Part shown: piece by piece, positions 25,597-37,330 of the stretch
Layout: every line of letters begins with the position of its first letter
Position numbering within the stretch: position 1 is the first letter of the stretch
From: Camillea tinctor
Lineage: Eukaryota; Ascomycota; Sordariomycetes; Xylariales; Xylariaceae
Assembly: GCA_022578605.1 (NCBI GenBank)
Contig: MU394082.1
Location: 362,097 to 426,096 of the forward strand
Reading direction: 5' to 3'
DNA: 64,000 nucleotides
Notes under the pieces: model-generated
The model's input: the letters and a program-made list of their open reading frames with translations, nothing else
Database searches by the model: none
Told to the model about the DNA's origin: nothing
Position numbers and translations under genes: made by a program

Positions 25597-27979
25597 TTAC
25601 ATGCCTTCAAGCGGCTGGGCAAAAGTGTAGTTAAAGTCTAATAGACCGTCCAGCATCCAATGCTGCGGATCGAAGAAGTCGTAATTCGCATCGCTTCCGT
25701 AGCCTATCCCAATCATGCTGTTGCCTCCGTTGTTTAGGCTGTGATTGGGCGTAGGCGTTAGCCCGCCGTTGGTGCTGATAGATCCTAGATTGGCTAGGTT
25801 ATTTTGGGGCAACAGTGTGCTGTCCATGTGGGTTGAGGATGCTGAAGACTCGTTAGCTGAGTCGGGATGAGTAGGTTGCTTGAGGGCTGCTCCGTATTAG
25901 CAGTGGACATGAACACAAGAGAGATATCTATCCTTACAGTCAAGTGTACCCCGTCCCTGGGCTTGGTACTCTTCCCTCCAACGCCAGATGGAGTCGAACA
26001 CAAGACTCATGCTGTGTCTACAGCGTACTTTGAGCTGTAGACTGTCGTCGATAAGCATCGGGGTATCATCGTCGTGATACTCGTTGTTGCTATTGTCGAG
26101 CCGTGCACCATTCCACATCTGTACCATAAGCTCTGCCAACCGCCATTGTAAATCATTGTCTAGCACGCTGGTGGAGCGAATGGCATTAATCGTCTTATGA
26201 AACAAAGTCCGACCCCTCTCGAAATCTATGGTTTTGGCAAAAAAGGAGCGCATCAACTTGAGGAGGGCAAAGCCGGCGGCAACAAGCATCTGCTGGATGT
26301 AATTGGTAGCATACAACAATATACGCTTGTTGGATTCCAGAAACAAGACATCTAGGAAGCCGGTGATGGCCCGCCAGAGACCCATCAGGTCGTCCATGTA
26401 ACCGGGAGTGGTGCTAGCATCAAAAAAACCGGCTAAACGGAGATGGACGGCGGCCGCCTTCAGATGGACATCGACGATGGGCGAGAGTCGCTGCGAGAGG
26501 ATAGAGGTCTGGAGCTCTTGGAAGTCTCGTCGATAGACGCGCATGAGCATAGCTCTATGTTCATCACCGGCTACGCCCCTCGGATCACTGGCATTGCTGT
26601 ACATTTCCTTGGAGACTTTGTCAGAGAACCTTTCGATCCTCAGCCTAGCTTCCAGCTCCGGAGACAAGGTGAAGGGGCCATCCTCACCGGGTCGAATGGC
26701 CAATGTCCAATCGTATAGAGTACTAGCAGGCTGGCCATAACCCGTGCCGATAGCCTGGGCGACGATGTTGCAGACAGCCCAGGTGGTAACGCGATCATGA
26801 AGTTGATCCTTGTTGAGCTCGACAGACACCCTTGAGAAGTCCTGAGTGTGATTGGGCCGATGCAGCCCGATCCCCGTGGCCGCCTTCATCATGACGCCGC
26901 ATAGAATGTGCGTTGGATCCGCGGTGGTGGTGCTGGTGGGCAACGGCCAGGTACACAGGAGACAGAGGGCCTTGACAACAAAATAACTATTAGGAACATC
27001 ACCTACGGTGCTCCAGAGCAGCCGGTTCAAGGGCCCGCTCGATAGCTCATGCAGAATACTGGGCTTGGGGCTGTAACGCCGCGACGCGATAGCGATGATG
27101 GTCCAGAAGAGCAGGGCGTGTTGCTGGTAGTATAAATCGGGCGACTGGCTCTCGTTGAGAAAGGGGAGGAAGGGATGGTACGAACGAAAAAACTCCTGGA
27201 AGAGACCGACGACGTCCTGCTCAGTCAGCCGGACCTGCTCGAGCTCGTAGGCGTAGTGGGTGGCGGGCATGCTGTAGGAACCGCCGCGCTTGAGGGTCAG
27301 GAGCGAGGTGACGGCTTCGTCGGAGCCCATGAGGGAGGGGTTTCGGGTGTGGGAGTAGGCGCTGTTCGCAATTGGCGACTGCAGCTGGGATTGCAGGTCG
27401 TCGTCGTCGTCTATAACATAGCCTTGGGCCTTGGCGAGCGACACGTTCCGACGCAAGCGCTCTATCTCCTTTTCCATCTCGGCATGCTTCGATCGCTTGC
27501 CTATGCGCTTGAAATTGGACTCGATCTTGCATTCGAGCTTGAGGCGGTTGCACCTCGAGCAGCTTTGGAAGGGATCTTGCACGACGTCGCATCGTAGCTA
27601 AGGGTAGGACGGGGTAGGAGGACACGGGTTAGCTCATGAACTACAAAGAGAATATATGTATATATATATATATAGATAGCCAGATAAGGGAGAGAGAAAA
27701 GAGAGGGAGGGTGAAAAGAGAAGAAGAAAAAAAAGACTTTACTTTCTGCTGCTTACAGTCATTGCAAGCTCGTTTTACACCAGGAGCCCTCTTCCGGTCG
27801 GGCTCAAGCATGGACTGGTCCTCATCGCCGGGTCTACTCCCGGGAGAGCTATCTGGGCCTCCGGGAGCACCACCAGTGCTACGCTTCCTCTTGATGGAGC
27901 CATGACGATGAATGCTCGCAGGACTGGCTGGACTCATAGACGGGGCCGATACGGCGCCGACGACGGTGTGACCATCCAT
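25597..27979 (-). CDS. Zn2Cys6 transcription factor, Leu3/LeuB-like
   Basis: Three exons, 27979..27743, 27597..25938 and 25886..25597, give 728 residues. Intron 1 (145 bp, GTAAAG..TAG) falls inside the zinc cluster, between QQK and LRCD. Spliced, the cluster is complete: C72-X2-C75-X6-C82-X9-C92-X2-C95-X6-C102. It is followed by NFKRIGKRSKHAEMEKEIERL, a linker and coiled-coil start that I associate with fungal Leu3-type regulators of branched-chain amino acid synthesis. A fungal-specific regulatory domain fills the middle (TEQDVVGLFQEFFRSYHPFLP; HILCGVMMKAATGIGLHRPN). Intron 2 (51 bp, GTAAGG; branch-like GCTAATAC) has three in-frame AG choices; I used the first. The C-terminus (DFFDPQHWMLDGLLDFNY) is acidic/aromatic and could activate transcription. 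The Leu3 assignment is likely but not certain; War1-like regulators share similar linkers. Confidence 0.8.
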
Positions 27980-28356
27980 GCACTCGATGAAAAAAAGGAT
28001 AGGGATAGGACAATTGTATCCGTATGCGGCGCAAAGCGAAGTGACAAGAGAAAAAAAAAAGTGACCCGTTTCTTTCTGCGCGGCGATGCCGGCCGAGGCT
28101 GACAAGGCGATAGAAAGCTTGGGATTGGGTCGAATGGGACTTGGTTGGCGTTGGGATAATCGCGGATGGTTGTTTTGAAGACCGATCACGGAATGGATGG
28201 AGAAAAATGGGAGGGGAGAAGGGGGGAAGAGGGGGGGGGGGGGGTGTCTCGGGTCTGGAACAATAACACACGTATAAAAAAATAAAAAAATATAAAAAAG
28301 GGGAGGGAAGGGGGAAAAAAAAAATAAAAATAAAAAAGGCGGGGTGGGCGGGGATG

Positions 28357-28387
<31 letters not shown>

Positions 28388-29331
28388 GTCCTTAAATTTT
28401 TATTACTTTTGTATTTTTAATACCAATAAGGATTTCACATAAAAAGGTTTAATTATTATAAGGCGTAACAAAACAAAAATTATTGNNNNNNNNNNAAAAA
28501 AAACCCAACCCAACCCATAAACATCAACATAAAACAAAAATCACCCATTAAAACCCAAAAAAAAAAAAAAACAAAAACCCGGCCCCGCCCCCCCCAAAAA
28601 AAAAAAAAAAAAAAACCCGGGGGGGGGGGGGGGGTTGGTTCTTTTTTTTTTTTTTTTTTTTTTTTTTGCTCCTTCTCTTTTTCTTCCTTTTCTCTTTTTC
28701 AGACCTATAAGGATTGCACTTAAACAGGTTTCATTATTATACGGAGTACCTAACCTATAAGTAGTGTAGTGCCCCAGTTAGTACATACAGGTAACCTATG
28801 TAAATACACTAATATAAAACGAGGTTAGTATTGCGCAGGTTAAAGTTGTTGTATACATACAGATTTTTATTTTAAGTTGGTTAATATATTTTAAACAAAT
28901 AAGGAAGTAGATGGTATAATATGAATAAAGGAGGGAAGGGGGAAAAACCATGAGGGTCAGAAGGGAATTGAGATTTTTTTTTTCTCCCGGTTTCAACGAG
29001 GGAGAAGAGGGGGAAAGAGATACAGGAAGAAATGGAGGTGGAAATGAAGATGGAGGGTAGCATACTCCGTACCTCCTACGTAGTGAGTGTAGTGCCAGTG
29101 TAGCGCATATTACCAAACAACCTGTTACTTACCACATAAAGTTCAATTCATCAATTAATTCCTGCTTTCACTTTTTTTTTTCTCCTTAAAAAAAACCCTT
29201 AAAAACAAAAACAAAAAAAAATAATCATTTTGCGTTTTACAAATCTTGCTAGCTTTTTAATAATTAAATGAAAATGCTAGGCAAGGAATATAGAGGAGCC
29301 AAAGAAGGACGATCCTAAATGGCGACATGTA
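27980..29331. other. Upstream region of the Leu3-like gene with unresolved low-complexity sequence
   Basis: Long homopolymers (G14 at about 28230-28243, T runs at about 28361-28387 and 28642-28667, A, C and G runs at 28560-28635) surround a run of N. No gene. The sequence from about 28200 to 28770 should not be trusted for motif work. From 28771 to 29331 it is ordinary AT-rich intergenic DNA with purine/pyrimidine tracts. Confidence 0.7.
28486..28495. other. Assembly gap (10 N) with duplicated flanks
   Basis: Ten undetermined bases. The stretch before the gap (about 28355-28485) and the stretch after it (about 28636-28770) are two versions of the same sequence: GGTTC, a poly-T run, then a colinear block ending in ATTATTATA. 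The pre-gap version carries many substitutions. This looks like two overlapping, poorly resolved contig ends. Confidence 0.9.
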
Positions 29332-29631
29332 CGGAGAATCCTAGCAAAAGAACCTGCCTGCCAAGACTTTTGTCAATTCTTAGCAGGGACTAGGTACACC
29401 TGTCAATCAGCTGCCTGCAGCTGTAGATAATTTACTCGCTATAATTTTTAGTGCTTATAGTGGGCATTAGCTATCATAAACAAAAATATTTAGCGTATAA
29501 TTATTTAATTATAGTGCTATTAACAATGGCTTCATTTTGAGCCATTATACACCTGCTGATCAGCTGTCCAGCAGCTGTTCGAAACAATGCCAAGACTCTT
29601 GGCAGGCAGGTTCTTCTGCTAGGATTCTCCG
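29332..29631. mobile_element. MITE with about 38-bp terminal inverted repeats, TA target duplication
   Basis: The left end CGGAGAATCCTAGCA and right end TGCTAGGATTCTCCG are inverted copies, and the match continues inward (AGAACCTGCCTGCCAAGA) for about 38 bp with one or two mismatches. TA flanks both ends. The 300-bp element is AT-rich inside and has no coding capacity. TA duplication with long inverted ends is the pattern of non-autonomous Tc1/mariner-type elements (established knowledge). Sub-terminal CAGCTG-rich segments form a second, weaker inverted pair. Confidence 0.8.
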
Positions 29632-31507
29632 TATTATACAATACACTCAACAATACATCTCCAGTAAACTACCTAGGTAGTGGATTGGCTTTCCCACCCC
29701 AATGCCCACGCCAAGTTTCATAAGATGAGGGGTAACCTTTTCTACACTATTTTCTTTTTCTGTTTACTAGTATAGCCGTCGATGAGCCCTTTTAACAGGC
29801 TGACAGGGCAGTTCTTCGCGATCCACTTACACGCAAGGTCGGGACTAGGTAGGTTAACCAATGTATGTACAATACACTATTTAGGTTAAGGTGGCAGCAG
29901 TGCCTTACACCTACATGCTAGTAGGTACGAACTGATATAATGTAGTGTCGATGTGTATGCACGGCGTAGGTTGCCCAGAGTCAATCTTGAATCGCTATTC
30001 AGTTTTTACTCTTCATCCCCGCATCTTGTTGTAATGGAAACGAAGATGCAGACGGCGACCGATGGAAAATTAATATCTAAACTTATGTAGATTGATTTAC
30101 CTAGTCGTTGCAATTGGTTAATATACTAGGTTAGTTGTATGTGTAGTAACCTTCCAGGGACCTGTGTCCTGTGCTGCTGCTGATCTATCGCCCTGCAGTA
30201 GCGTCAAACCCCAGCCAATTGGTGTTTGGTCATTTGACCTTATGGTTGCTGTCGTGTCAAGTCGCGGAAGAGGGCCGACGTTAGGATGACAAAGGAAAGG
30301 TCGTATGAACACCTGGTGTAGGTAAGGACTTGGGTCAATTGCATCAATTGAACATAACCTGGTAACTTGGTATGTAAGTAATGTAGTTAGTAGGTTAGTA
30401 GAGAAATATCAATTACTGCCTACTGTAATATCTGGCTAAAAGGGTATGGAAAAAATGGGGGGGTTTGTCGCCATCCTCCCTCCCACCGACCCCACTCATC
30501 GTATAATTTATGTGAATAAAATTAATGCATATGAATTTCTAGTGTCTATGCTTGATATCTTAGCTGGTTGATCTTACATGTGACGAACCTATTGATCGAT
30601 GTAGGTTATATATCTACTACATACCTATGTCTCACACCAGACAAACTAATAAGCTACCTTCCCCAGCTCAATTTGCATGTTATGTACGTTATGTAGGTTA
30701 TGTATCTATACCACCTACCTACTTATACTCACTGTACCTACATCAACTGCTTGACAAGATTGTGCAGACTACCTACTTACACTCATAGACCAACCACACT
30801 CAGGGCATAGCTAAGAAAAAAGTCCACACGAATACTTTCCTCAACCCAGATATATATTCTCAATGCGGAGCCCAGCCGACCCTAGACCTAACCGGCCGTT
30901 ATTGAAAGGCAGGCTAAAGCCACCAACTAAGACACCATTGCCTAGTTCATATACTTTAGGGCCGGTGCCGTTCGCCGATATCACAGTCCGGACCCGGGCC
31001 GATATACGGACGACTCGTATGTCCCCGAGCCGAATATAGAGCCTTTTCTTCAAAATGTGTATACCTAATCATTCATGTATCAATTATACTAGCAGAACCT
31101 ATCTCCATATCCTCTAACTCCGTAGCCCAACCTTTTGTTGACCCGTCGATCCTAGAGAACCGTAAACACGCAACTTCTTCCACATAAGGCAACATCGCTC
31201 AATGAGCTCTACATTCTTTTATTGATTCTATCAACTAGCTTCAATCCTGATCATGAATTCGCCTGGCACCGCTACAGACTCAGCCCGGTGTGTGTGAGCA
31301 TAGGACCAAAAGCATGTGTCCAGGACCATTACCGGAGCTGACGACAATGACCTAGCACTACTTAGGGTTGCATATCCTGGGAAAACATCCAGCGAATCCC
31401 GAGCATTCCCTCCTTCCAGTTGTGGCAGCGAGATATGTTCATGTTCGGATGCTCATGTTCGGACGCTCTTCGTTACGAATTTTGGCTTGACGATCTACAC
31501 ATGAGCC
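29632..31507. other. Intergenic region with TAGGTA-type repeats
   Basis: No convincing gene. At about 30600-30790 the words GTAGGTTAT, CTACCTACTTA and relatives recur many times. A minus-strand open stretch at 30841-31053 (about 70 codons, no ATG start; contains GNGVLVGGFSLPFNNG) has a reasonably protein-like composition and may be the remnant of a gene, but I do not recognise it. Confidence 0.5.
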
Positions 31508-32287
31508 TATGAGACTCCTAGCATAGATATGGAGACCTGGGTCAGACCATTGCAAACGAGCGCTAGGTTATACATGTCAGCCAGCGTCTCAGGGGGTTGC
31601 TCCTCGCCGAGGATTTTGTTCGCGCTCTCCATGATCTCAGTCTACAGTTGCTCAGCCTTTGGGACGCGAATCTACATCACTGCCAACATGACCCCGAGGG
31701 TCTTGTGGTGGCCTCTCCCCTGCAATATTTTGCTGATGGCCATTGTTTCCTACGTCCACCCCTTGACCTCCTCCTTACGGCCTTGATTAACGAGCGCCAA
31801 TGATAGATGCTCCATGCTAGAGAATGTGGAGGTAGCCGGGATGAGTATCTTCTGCGTATGCACAACTGTGGCCAACATCTTTTCTGTCTCAATAAAACGA
31901 CCTCGATCTGTTAGAATCACTGTGAGGTCATCCATTACCACCAGCATTTCTGTGTCATCATCTTTAAGGATATCCTTCTGTTACGAATGAAATGTTAGGC
32001 AACCCCATTATACTATGAGACCACAAGGTTCTCTCAATGACCAAGTGGTCATTGAGTCCCAATTATGTATTATGTGATTAACCCCCCTCTCCCTGACTGG
32101 GACGTAACACCTTCCTTGGCTCCCCCAATTCCCATCGTAGCCTTTCAGCCTCCCCAAAGTGAGCTATATACGTAGATGCCAAGTCACCCATATAAGGTAG
32201 TGTCGTCGGATGCTCTTTACATAAGCCTTTACGTTTACCTCCATTGTTGTCCCCTAACCCTTCCGCTTCTTCTAGTCGACATCGCAT
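31508..32287 (-). pseudogene. TPR-repeat (kinesin-light-chain-like) pseudogene
   Basis: Minus-strand reading gives the typical fungal TPR units: KEHPTTLPYMGDLASTY at the start, MDDLTVILTDRGRFIETEKML in the middle and GEEQPPETLADMYNLALVC near the end. It is broken by a 131-bp LTR insertion (31979-32109) and by in-frame stops after KEEVKGWT, after LAVM and after KAEQL. Known of the family: such repeats form the C-terminal sensor of NB-ARC/NACHT-TPR STAND proteins. No nucleotide-binding domain is recognisable upstream (32288-32577 is open but unrecognised), so this is a fragment. Confidence 0.75.
31979..32109. mobile_element. 131-bp solo LTR inserted in the TPR pseudogene
   Basis: Termini are TGTTACG and CGTAACA, a 7-bp inverted pair with the canonical TG..CA. 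The flanks are a perfect 5-bp target duplication CCTTC (31974-31978 and 32110-32114). Removing the element and one CCTTC rejoins the TPR reading frame (EPRK then DILKDDD). An internal palindrome with 11-bp arms lies at 32033-32056. Confidence 0.85.
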
Positions 32288-33070
32288 GTGTAGGTTGCGA
32301 TAGGTTAATCAACCCCTCGGCTAAAGTCTGAGTTGGGCGTCCGTCATCAATAGGCGAACGAACTATTGATAGATATAGTAACACGGCAACATAAATCTAC
32401 GATATATAACCTTATCTGGGTTATTACCTTCTCCTCCAAGACTTTAAAGTCCCATATCGGAACGAGGCGGTAGAGCTGTAACAAATAGTCTGAGCCTTCT
32501 CTTGTAAGGTGTGGTTGGACAGTTGCGGGTTCCGTAACTCTATTAGCAAGGATATGCGCTGTGTTGTGCATGTTCATTGTTGCAAGAGTGGTAGCCTATG
32601 CTACTAAGATCCTGTGTTGTTGGTTGTCGGTGGTATAGCGGCTGGTCACACATAGTATACGATTCGGGCATCCCACCAACTCCTACCAACCATGCACCAA
32701 GTATCCCTGGGTATCTAAGGATCCTCTATTGATATATGTAGCCTAAGCGATTTCAGTCATTAGTACTCTAGATATATTAAAAGTCAAGTTTCCTCCACGA
32801 ACAGTAGGATAAAAGGGGGTTATGCCCTGCGAAGACAAAACCCCTTACCAATGGGTACCAGACACGCTGGTCCATCTTTCGATTAAGTCATAAACTACTC
32901 AAATCTCTCCTCCATCATATTTTATATTCTACGGTTCCCACGTTCTTATTACGTCCAAACAGATACCATCTAGCTCAATTAATGTAAGAGAGCCTCCTGA
33001 CAGGTCGCGGGTTTCATTGGTAGTTTAGTAGCTAATTGGAACACCTAATTGTAAGACCAGGCAAAACAAT
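32288..33070. other. Intergenic region between two pseudogenes
   Basis: It contains a minus-strand open stretch at 32347-32577 that might be a decayed 5' part of the TPR gene (no motif seen), followed by AT-rich sequence without coding signs. Confidence 0.4.
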
Positions 33071-34066
33071 ATGGCTGCGACAATCCTCATCACCGGGGCT
33101 ACCGGCCTGATAGGCTTCCGCATTCTTCTCGTCGTTCTCGCCGCTGGACATAGCGTACGCTACACGGCGCGATTAGAAGACAAAGCCCGGGTTGTTTTCT
33201 TAAACCTGGCAGTTTAGGAACTCGCATCCGGCGACCGTTTCTTTGCAGTTATTATTCCTGACTTTATTGTTGATGGCATCTTTGACTCTGTTCTGCAAGG
33301 GATTACGCACATTATCCACGCTGGCTTTTTAGTCCCCGTACCGACCTACGAGCTTACTACTTAAGTCTTTTAGCTTACAGTGAAAATGGCATTATTTCTC
33401 GGTGCTTTTTTTGCACTTAAGACACGAAGTGTTTAGCGTGTTATTATTGCTTTATTTATTGTAATGAACTTAAGCTACCTCTTGGCTCGTATTAGCGTTT
33501 TTGCTACTATGTGCATTCCGCTGCCTAGCCTTGTGCTTTTTACATTGAACAACGTTTTTGAGGCGTACGTATTAGGCAAGATAGTTGAGCTGCATAACAC
33601 GGACGAGCTAGTTAAGACACACAATTTTCATTTTACTGTTTTCTACGTAGTGCTTAGATACGTTTTTGGTTGCAATGAGCTTGTTCTCAACGCCGCTATA
33701 ATGCAGACGCAGAATAGATCTAACAACTTTATGATGATAGGCATTCTCGGCGGCTTCGTGCACATCGACGACTTGGCAGATTTCCATTTGCGTGTCGCTT
33801 TCCTCGATCCCAAGGCAGACGAACCCAAGGATTTCGGCATCTCGACCAAAGTAGATTATGGGACGATATTCGATGTCGTTAAGAAAGCATTCCTTAAGGC
33901 CGTTGCGGCGGGAGTGTTCAAGAGGGTTACGGTGCCTACGCTACCCGTAACATACGAATCGAGCGATTCTGAGAAATTGCTGGGCCGGAAGTTGAAAAGC
34001 TTCGAGAGCGCGGTGATAGATGTTGCAAGCCAGTATTTGGAGAAGCTGGGAGTGGACAAGGAGTAA
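33071..34066 (+). pseudogene. Extended short-chain dehydrogenase/epimerase-like pseudogene
   Basis: The single frame from ATG 33071 to TAA 34064-34066 starts with a Rossmann motif (TILITGATGLIGFRIL) and continues with family-like blocks (DGIFDSVLQGITHIIHAGF, FEAYVLGKIVELH, GGFVHIDDLADFHLRVAFLD). Four in-frame stops interrupt it (33215, 33362, 33371, 33434) without any frameshift, and many codons are T-rich. Known of the family: NAD(P)H-dependent reductases such as dihydroflavonol-reductase/cinnamoyl-CoA-reductase relatives. The usual YxxxK catalytic pair is recognisable as YVLGK. Nonsense-only decay suggests C-to-T mutation. It lies next to the hydrolase cluster and may have belonged to it. 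Confidence 0.8.
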
Positions 34067-34171
34067 AGCATAAAAATATAATTACAGCTTATATTTATAA
34101 AATCCTAAATAATAATTACCTAGAATCCAGCCATCAACGTAGAGGTGTCTTATACTTCTAAGTGGCTTATT

Positions 34172-36011
34172 TTAGCCTACAACAGGGACAAGCAAGCTGC
34201 TGTCATATTCCCCTCCGTACCAAATTGAAACTTCACCAAAACTATGAGACGGGATTTTGACTTGTGTTGGGTTTTCAAGATTCGTGAAGGTAGTCCCTTT
34301 GACAGCAAGCCTCATAACTTCTCCTGCCTCCCATACTGTGCTGCTAGGCCAGAGCTCGACGTTAACCTCCACTATATCTGCTGGTCGAAGCCAGAGACGT
34401 CTTCGATGGAGGTGAACAGGCCGCTCAGGTTTGCTGGCTTCTGGGTCTAGCTCGCGGTGTGACGCTCGCAGCCAACCAAAAGCTGCAGCCGCCTCGATTT
34501 GTTGTGTTGAATTGTAGAATTGAACCTCCTCGCCATCCCGGTTAACCTTTTGGAGTGCTACGAATAGATCAACATCAGGAAACCCGAGAGCCTGGACAAA
34601 TAGTTTGACAGACGAGTAGCCCGTGATTTCGGTACGTTGCGTAAATGTAGTATCGAAATGAACTACCGAGTCATAACGGTGTGCTTCGAATGTTACCTTT
34701 CCGGGTACCGACAAAGAATCAGTTCCTAGTAACGAACCTGGCCCAAGCATATAATTGGTCAGTCTTGATCTAGGAGGGAAGTCTAGATCTGCTCGCTGGA
34801 TGCTCCGGTCATGTGATATGCGTATATCAAACCGAACTCGAGACCATATGTCAACCTCGTTTGACTCATTCTTGAGATATCTGTTCCAGAATAGGCGTTG
34901 CTTGCGAATATTGCCCTCGTTATAAAACTCGCTCCACTCACGGCCACCCTATACCAAGTTAGATAACTACAGAAAAAGGAAAAGAGCGACAAGACCTACA
35001 TGTACCAGGAGATACTTGTTCTTTGAGGAAAACTGTTTCCACGCCTCAATCGTGCCACGTAGGTGTAAGCCTAACGAAGACCATCCGGTGATTGAGAATG
35101 CAGCCACGTCGATCTTACTCCAGTCTACCACTTTAGACTGCCAGTATTCATCAAACGTGGGGTGTTCCAGGCTTGCAACTGCGTGGTCTTCGCTACTAGT
35201 TAACCCATTTCCAGTCATATTCATCCAAAACTGCTGAAATGGTACATTTGGAATTCCCCCAGGGGCATTCACTTCGCGATATATGTCAGATATGCCTTCC
35301 CAGATCATCACGGCTTTCAAATGGGGTGGTTTTAAGACTGCCACTTGGTAAGCAGACATTGAGTAGTAGGACACACCACCTCCCCATCCTATATTTCCAT
35401 TAGACCTAGGTAGAGTAGTTAGCTTTTGTCTATCGGTATCTTTGGCGTGCCTTCTTGCCAGGGTTGCTGAGCTATCCATTCAACAATATCATATCCATCT
35501 CTCCCTTCCTCAGGAGAAAGGAAGTTGGCTTGTCCCTCAGACCACCAGGTACCTCTGGGATCGACCACCACAAATGAGTAACCCCATTCTCCACACCATG
35601 GGATCGGGTCTGGAAGCTCCCAGTTTGTGTATCGACTCAGCTTACTAAAATCGACAGCCATATTTTCGAATCTTTCCCTTGGGACTGCTCCATGCTTTCC
35701 AAACGGCGCAAAGAGAACTAGCGAAGGTACCTGTGCTGTCGGATCAGAGGCTGGGCGGTAGACATCGGCGTACAGTGTGATGCCATCTCTCATTCTGATA
35801 GAGACGTCTTTCTCAAACAAGACTTCTCCCACTTCAAGTTTTCTTCTCTCATTTTTCAGGGGTGGTGCTGGTCTAATTGGTGGTACAACCTATGAGATTT
35901 AGGTGAGGGTCGGGATACTAAAGACAATGGCCAAATCATAGGACCAACCTTCTGTGGGTGGACCGCTAAGCGATAGTACGGCTTTAAGTCTTTCGTGTTA
36001 GATTTCATCAT
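34172..36011 (-). CDS. CocE/NonD-type serine hydrolase (X-Pro dipeptidyl-peptidase S15 family)
   Basis: Four exons, 36011..35949, 35889..35459, 35405..35000 and 34948..34172, give 558 residues. Introns are 59 bp (GTTGGT..TAG), 53 bp (GC donor GCAAGA, acceptor TAG) and 51 bp (GTAGGT..TAG). Family blocks: VSIRMRDGITLYADVYRP, SFVVVDPRGTWWSEG and IVEWIAQQPW-SNGNIGWGG, which leads to the nucleophile in GVSYYS (Ser about 177), then the helical cap and a C-terminal jelly-roll (TEITGYSSVKLFVQA, RPVHLHRRRLWLRPADIVEV). Length is normal for fungal members. No upstream ATG exists before a stop, which fixes the start. Family members hydrolyse esters and amides of small acyl substrates; the substrate here is unknown. 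Same strand as the transporter upstream. Confidence 0.85.
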
Positions 36012-37330
36012 GGCGAGAAAGGTACGAGCATTTCTTTCAATACATTCTTGACTATATTCTACCACAAGAAAACTCCGCTCTGAAGCCTTCCTTTAAATCG
36101 CATTTTCTTCAGTTGCTAGTCATGTTATGGGTGAAACATCAGGTACATTAGACGGAGTACCTAGTATTAGATCCGTGATGGCCTTGCCGAGCTCCCCCAC
36201 ATTCCTGACTAAAGTTCCCGATTCTCTCCACACATTCTCCACACCGAAGAGGCTTGCAACTGATCCGAAACCATGCATCCGATTGGTCAATCTATAGAAC
36301 TGGATACCGCCCAGGGCATGGTCTTTGTTACTTAAGTAAGCATCAAAGCATATGCCAAGACGGTATATGGATACTTCTAGGTATGTCCCTCTGCTATCAG
36401 TATCGGAAGATCTTCATACATGAAATTTGATGTCCGACGAAGTAAGCGTACCTGTACCTACCTACATGATGGCTATTCTTAGTAAGCAACCTAATAGTTT
36501 TCTCTCTTCGATGCAAGTGATATGACGATACGTATGCTTACGTATTCGTGCAGCTTGTGAAAAGTGATGAAGATTGCGAAAGCTGCGCTGCAATTCATAT
36601 TGGTCTTTGGTGGTACATGGCCTTATTGAACCTTATGCAGGAATTCTGCTGATACCCATAGAAAGACCTAGCTAACCTAGTTATTTACTACCGATCAACT
36701 ATTCACAAATCTTGAACGTTGAAAGTTTAGCTTCTTATAGACCCCCATGGTAACTAAACTAGGTATTTAATAGCTTTTTAAATGGTAAAAGCAGCCGAAA
36801 TGTTAGTGATAGTTGGCTAAGTGTTAACTAAACCTAGTAAGTTTTACTTTAGATGCTTCTAAAAGGTTAAAGTACAGGTACCATTTTGATGGGTTGAAAA
36901 CTATGTGTTATAATGCGAGTCCTACAATGGATGGAAGCATTTTTGCTGTTGCATAAGGAACTAAGCTATCTACCTAGGTAACATCGCAAAACAGCTTGCA
37001 TTCTTGACTTATAGATATATTCTTTTTTCTGTTCTGTAGACTCATTTGAGCTTTCAGCTTCTCACACTGAGTATGTGTACATGTAATTTTTCTCATAATA
37101 CGCAGATAATGAGAAGAAAGGTGGTTTATTGTTCTTTGGAATCATATGTGTCCTATATAATATTAGGGTGAGATGAGAGGTGAGGGAAAGGATGAAATGT
37201 ATTAGTCTAGGAGACAGTCCAGGAGATCATAAGCCCGATATATATATACATATAATAATACCTACCTAGGTAAGTAATAGTATATGTTTTATATCTCGTT
37301 TAGTGTTGGTATATACCTAGCTTTATTACG
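36012..37330. other. Intergenic region between hydrolase and transporter genes
   Basis: 1.3 kb, AT-rich, with TACCTAGGTA words near 36460 and 37260. It must contain the hydrolase promoter and the transporter 3' end. I see no gene or conserved regulatory motif. Confidence 0.5.

Noticed and set aside
26443..27597. Plus-strand open frames opposite the Leu3-like gene
   Set aside because: Antisense shadows of a conserved GC-rich exon.
34172..36065. Three or four separate small minus-strand genes
   Set aside because: They are exons of one CocE/NonD hydrolase once a GT-AG, a GC-AG and another GT-AG intron are recognised.
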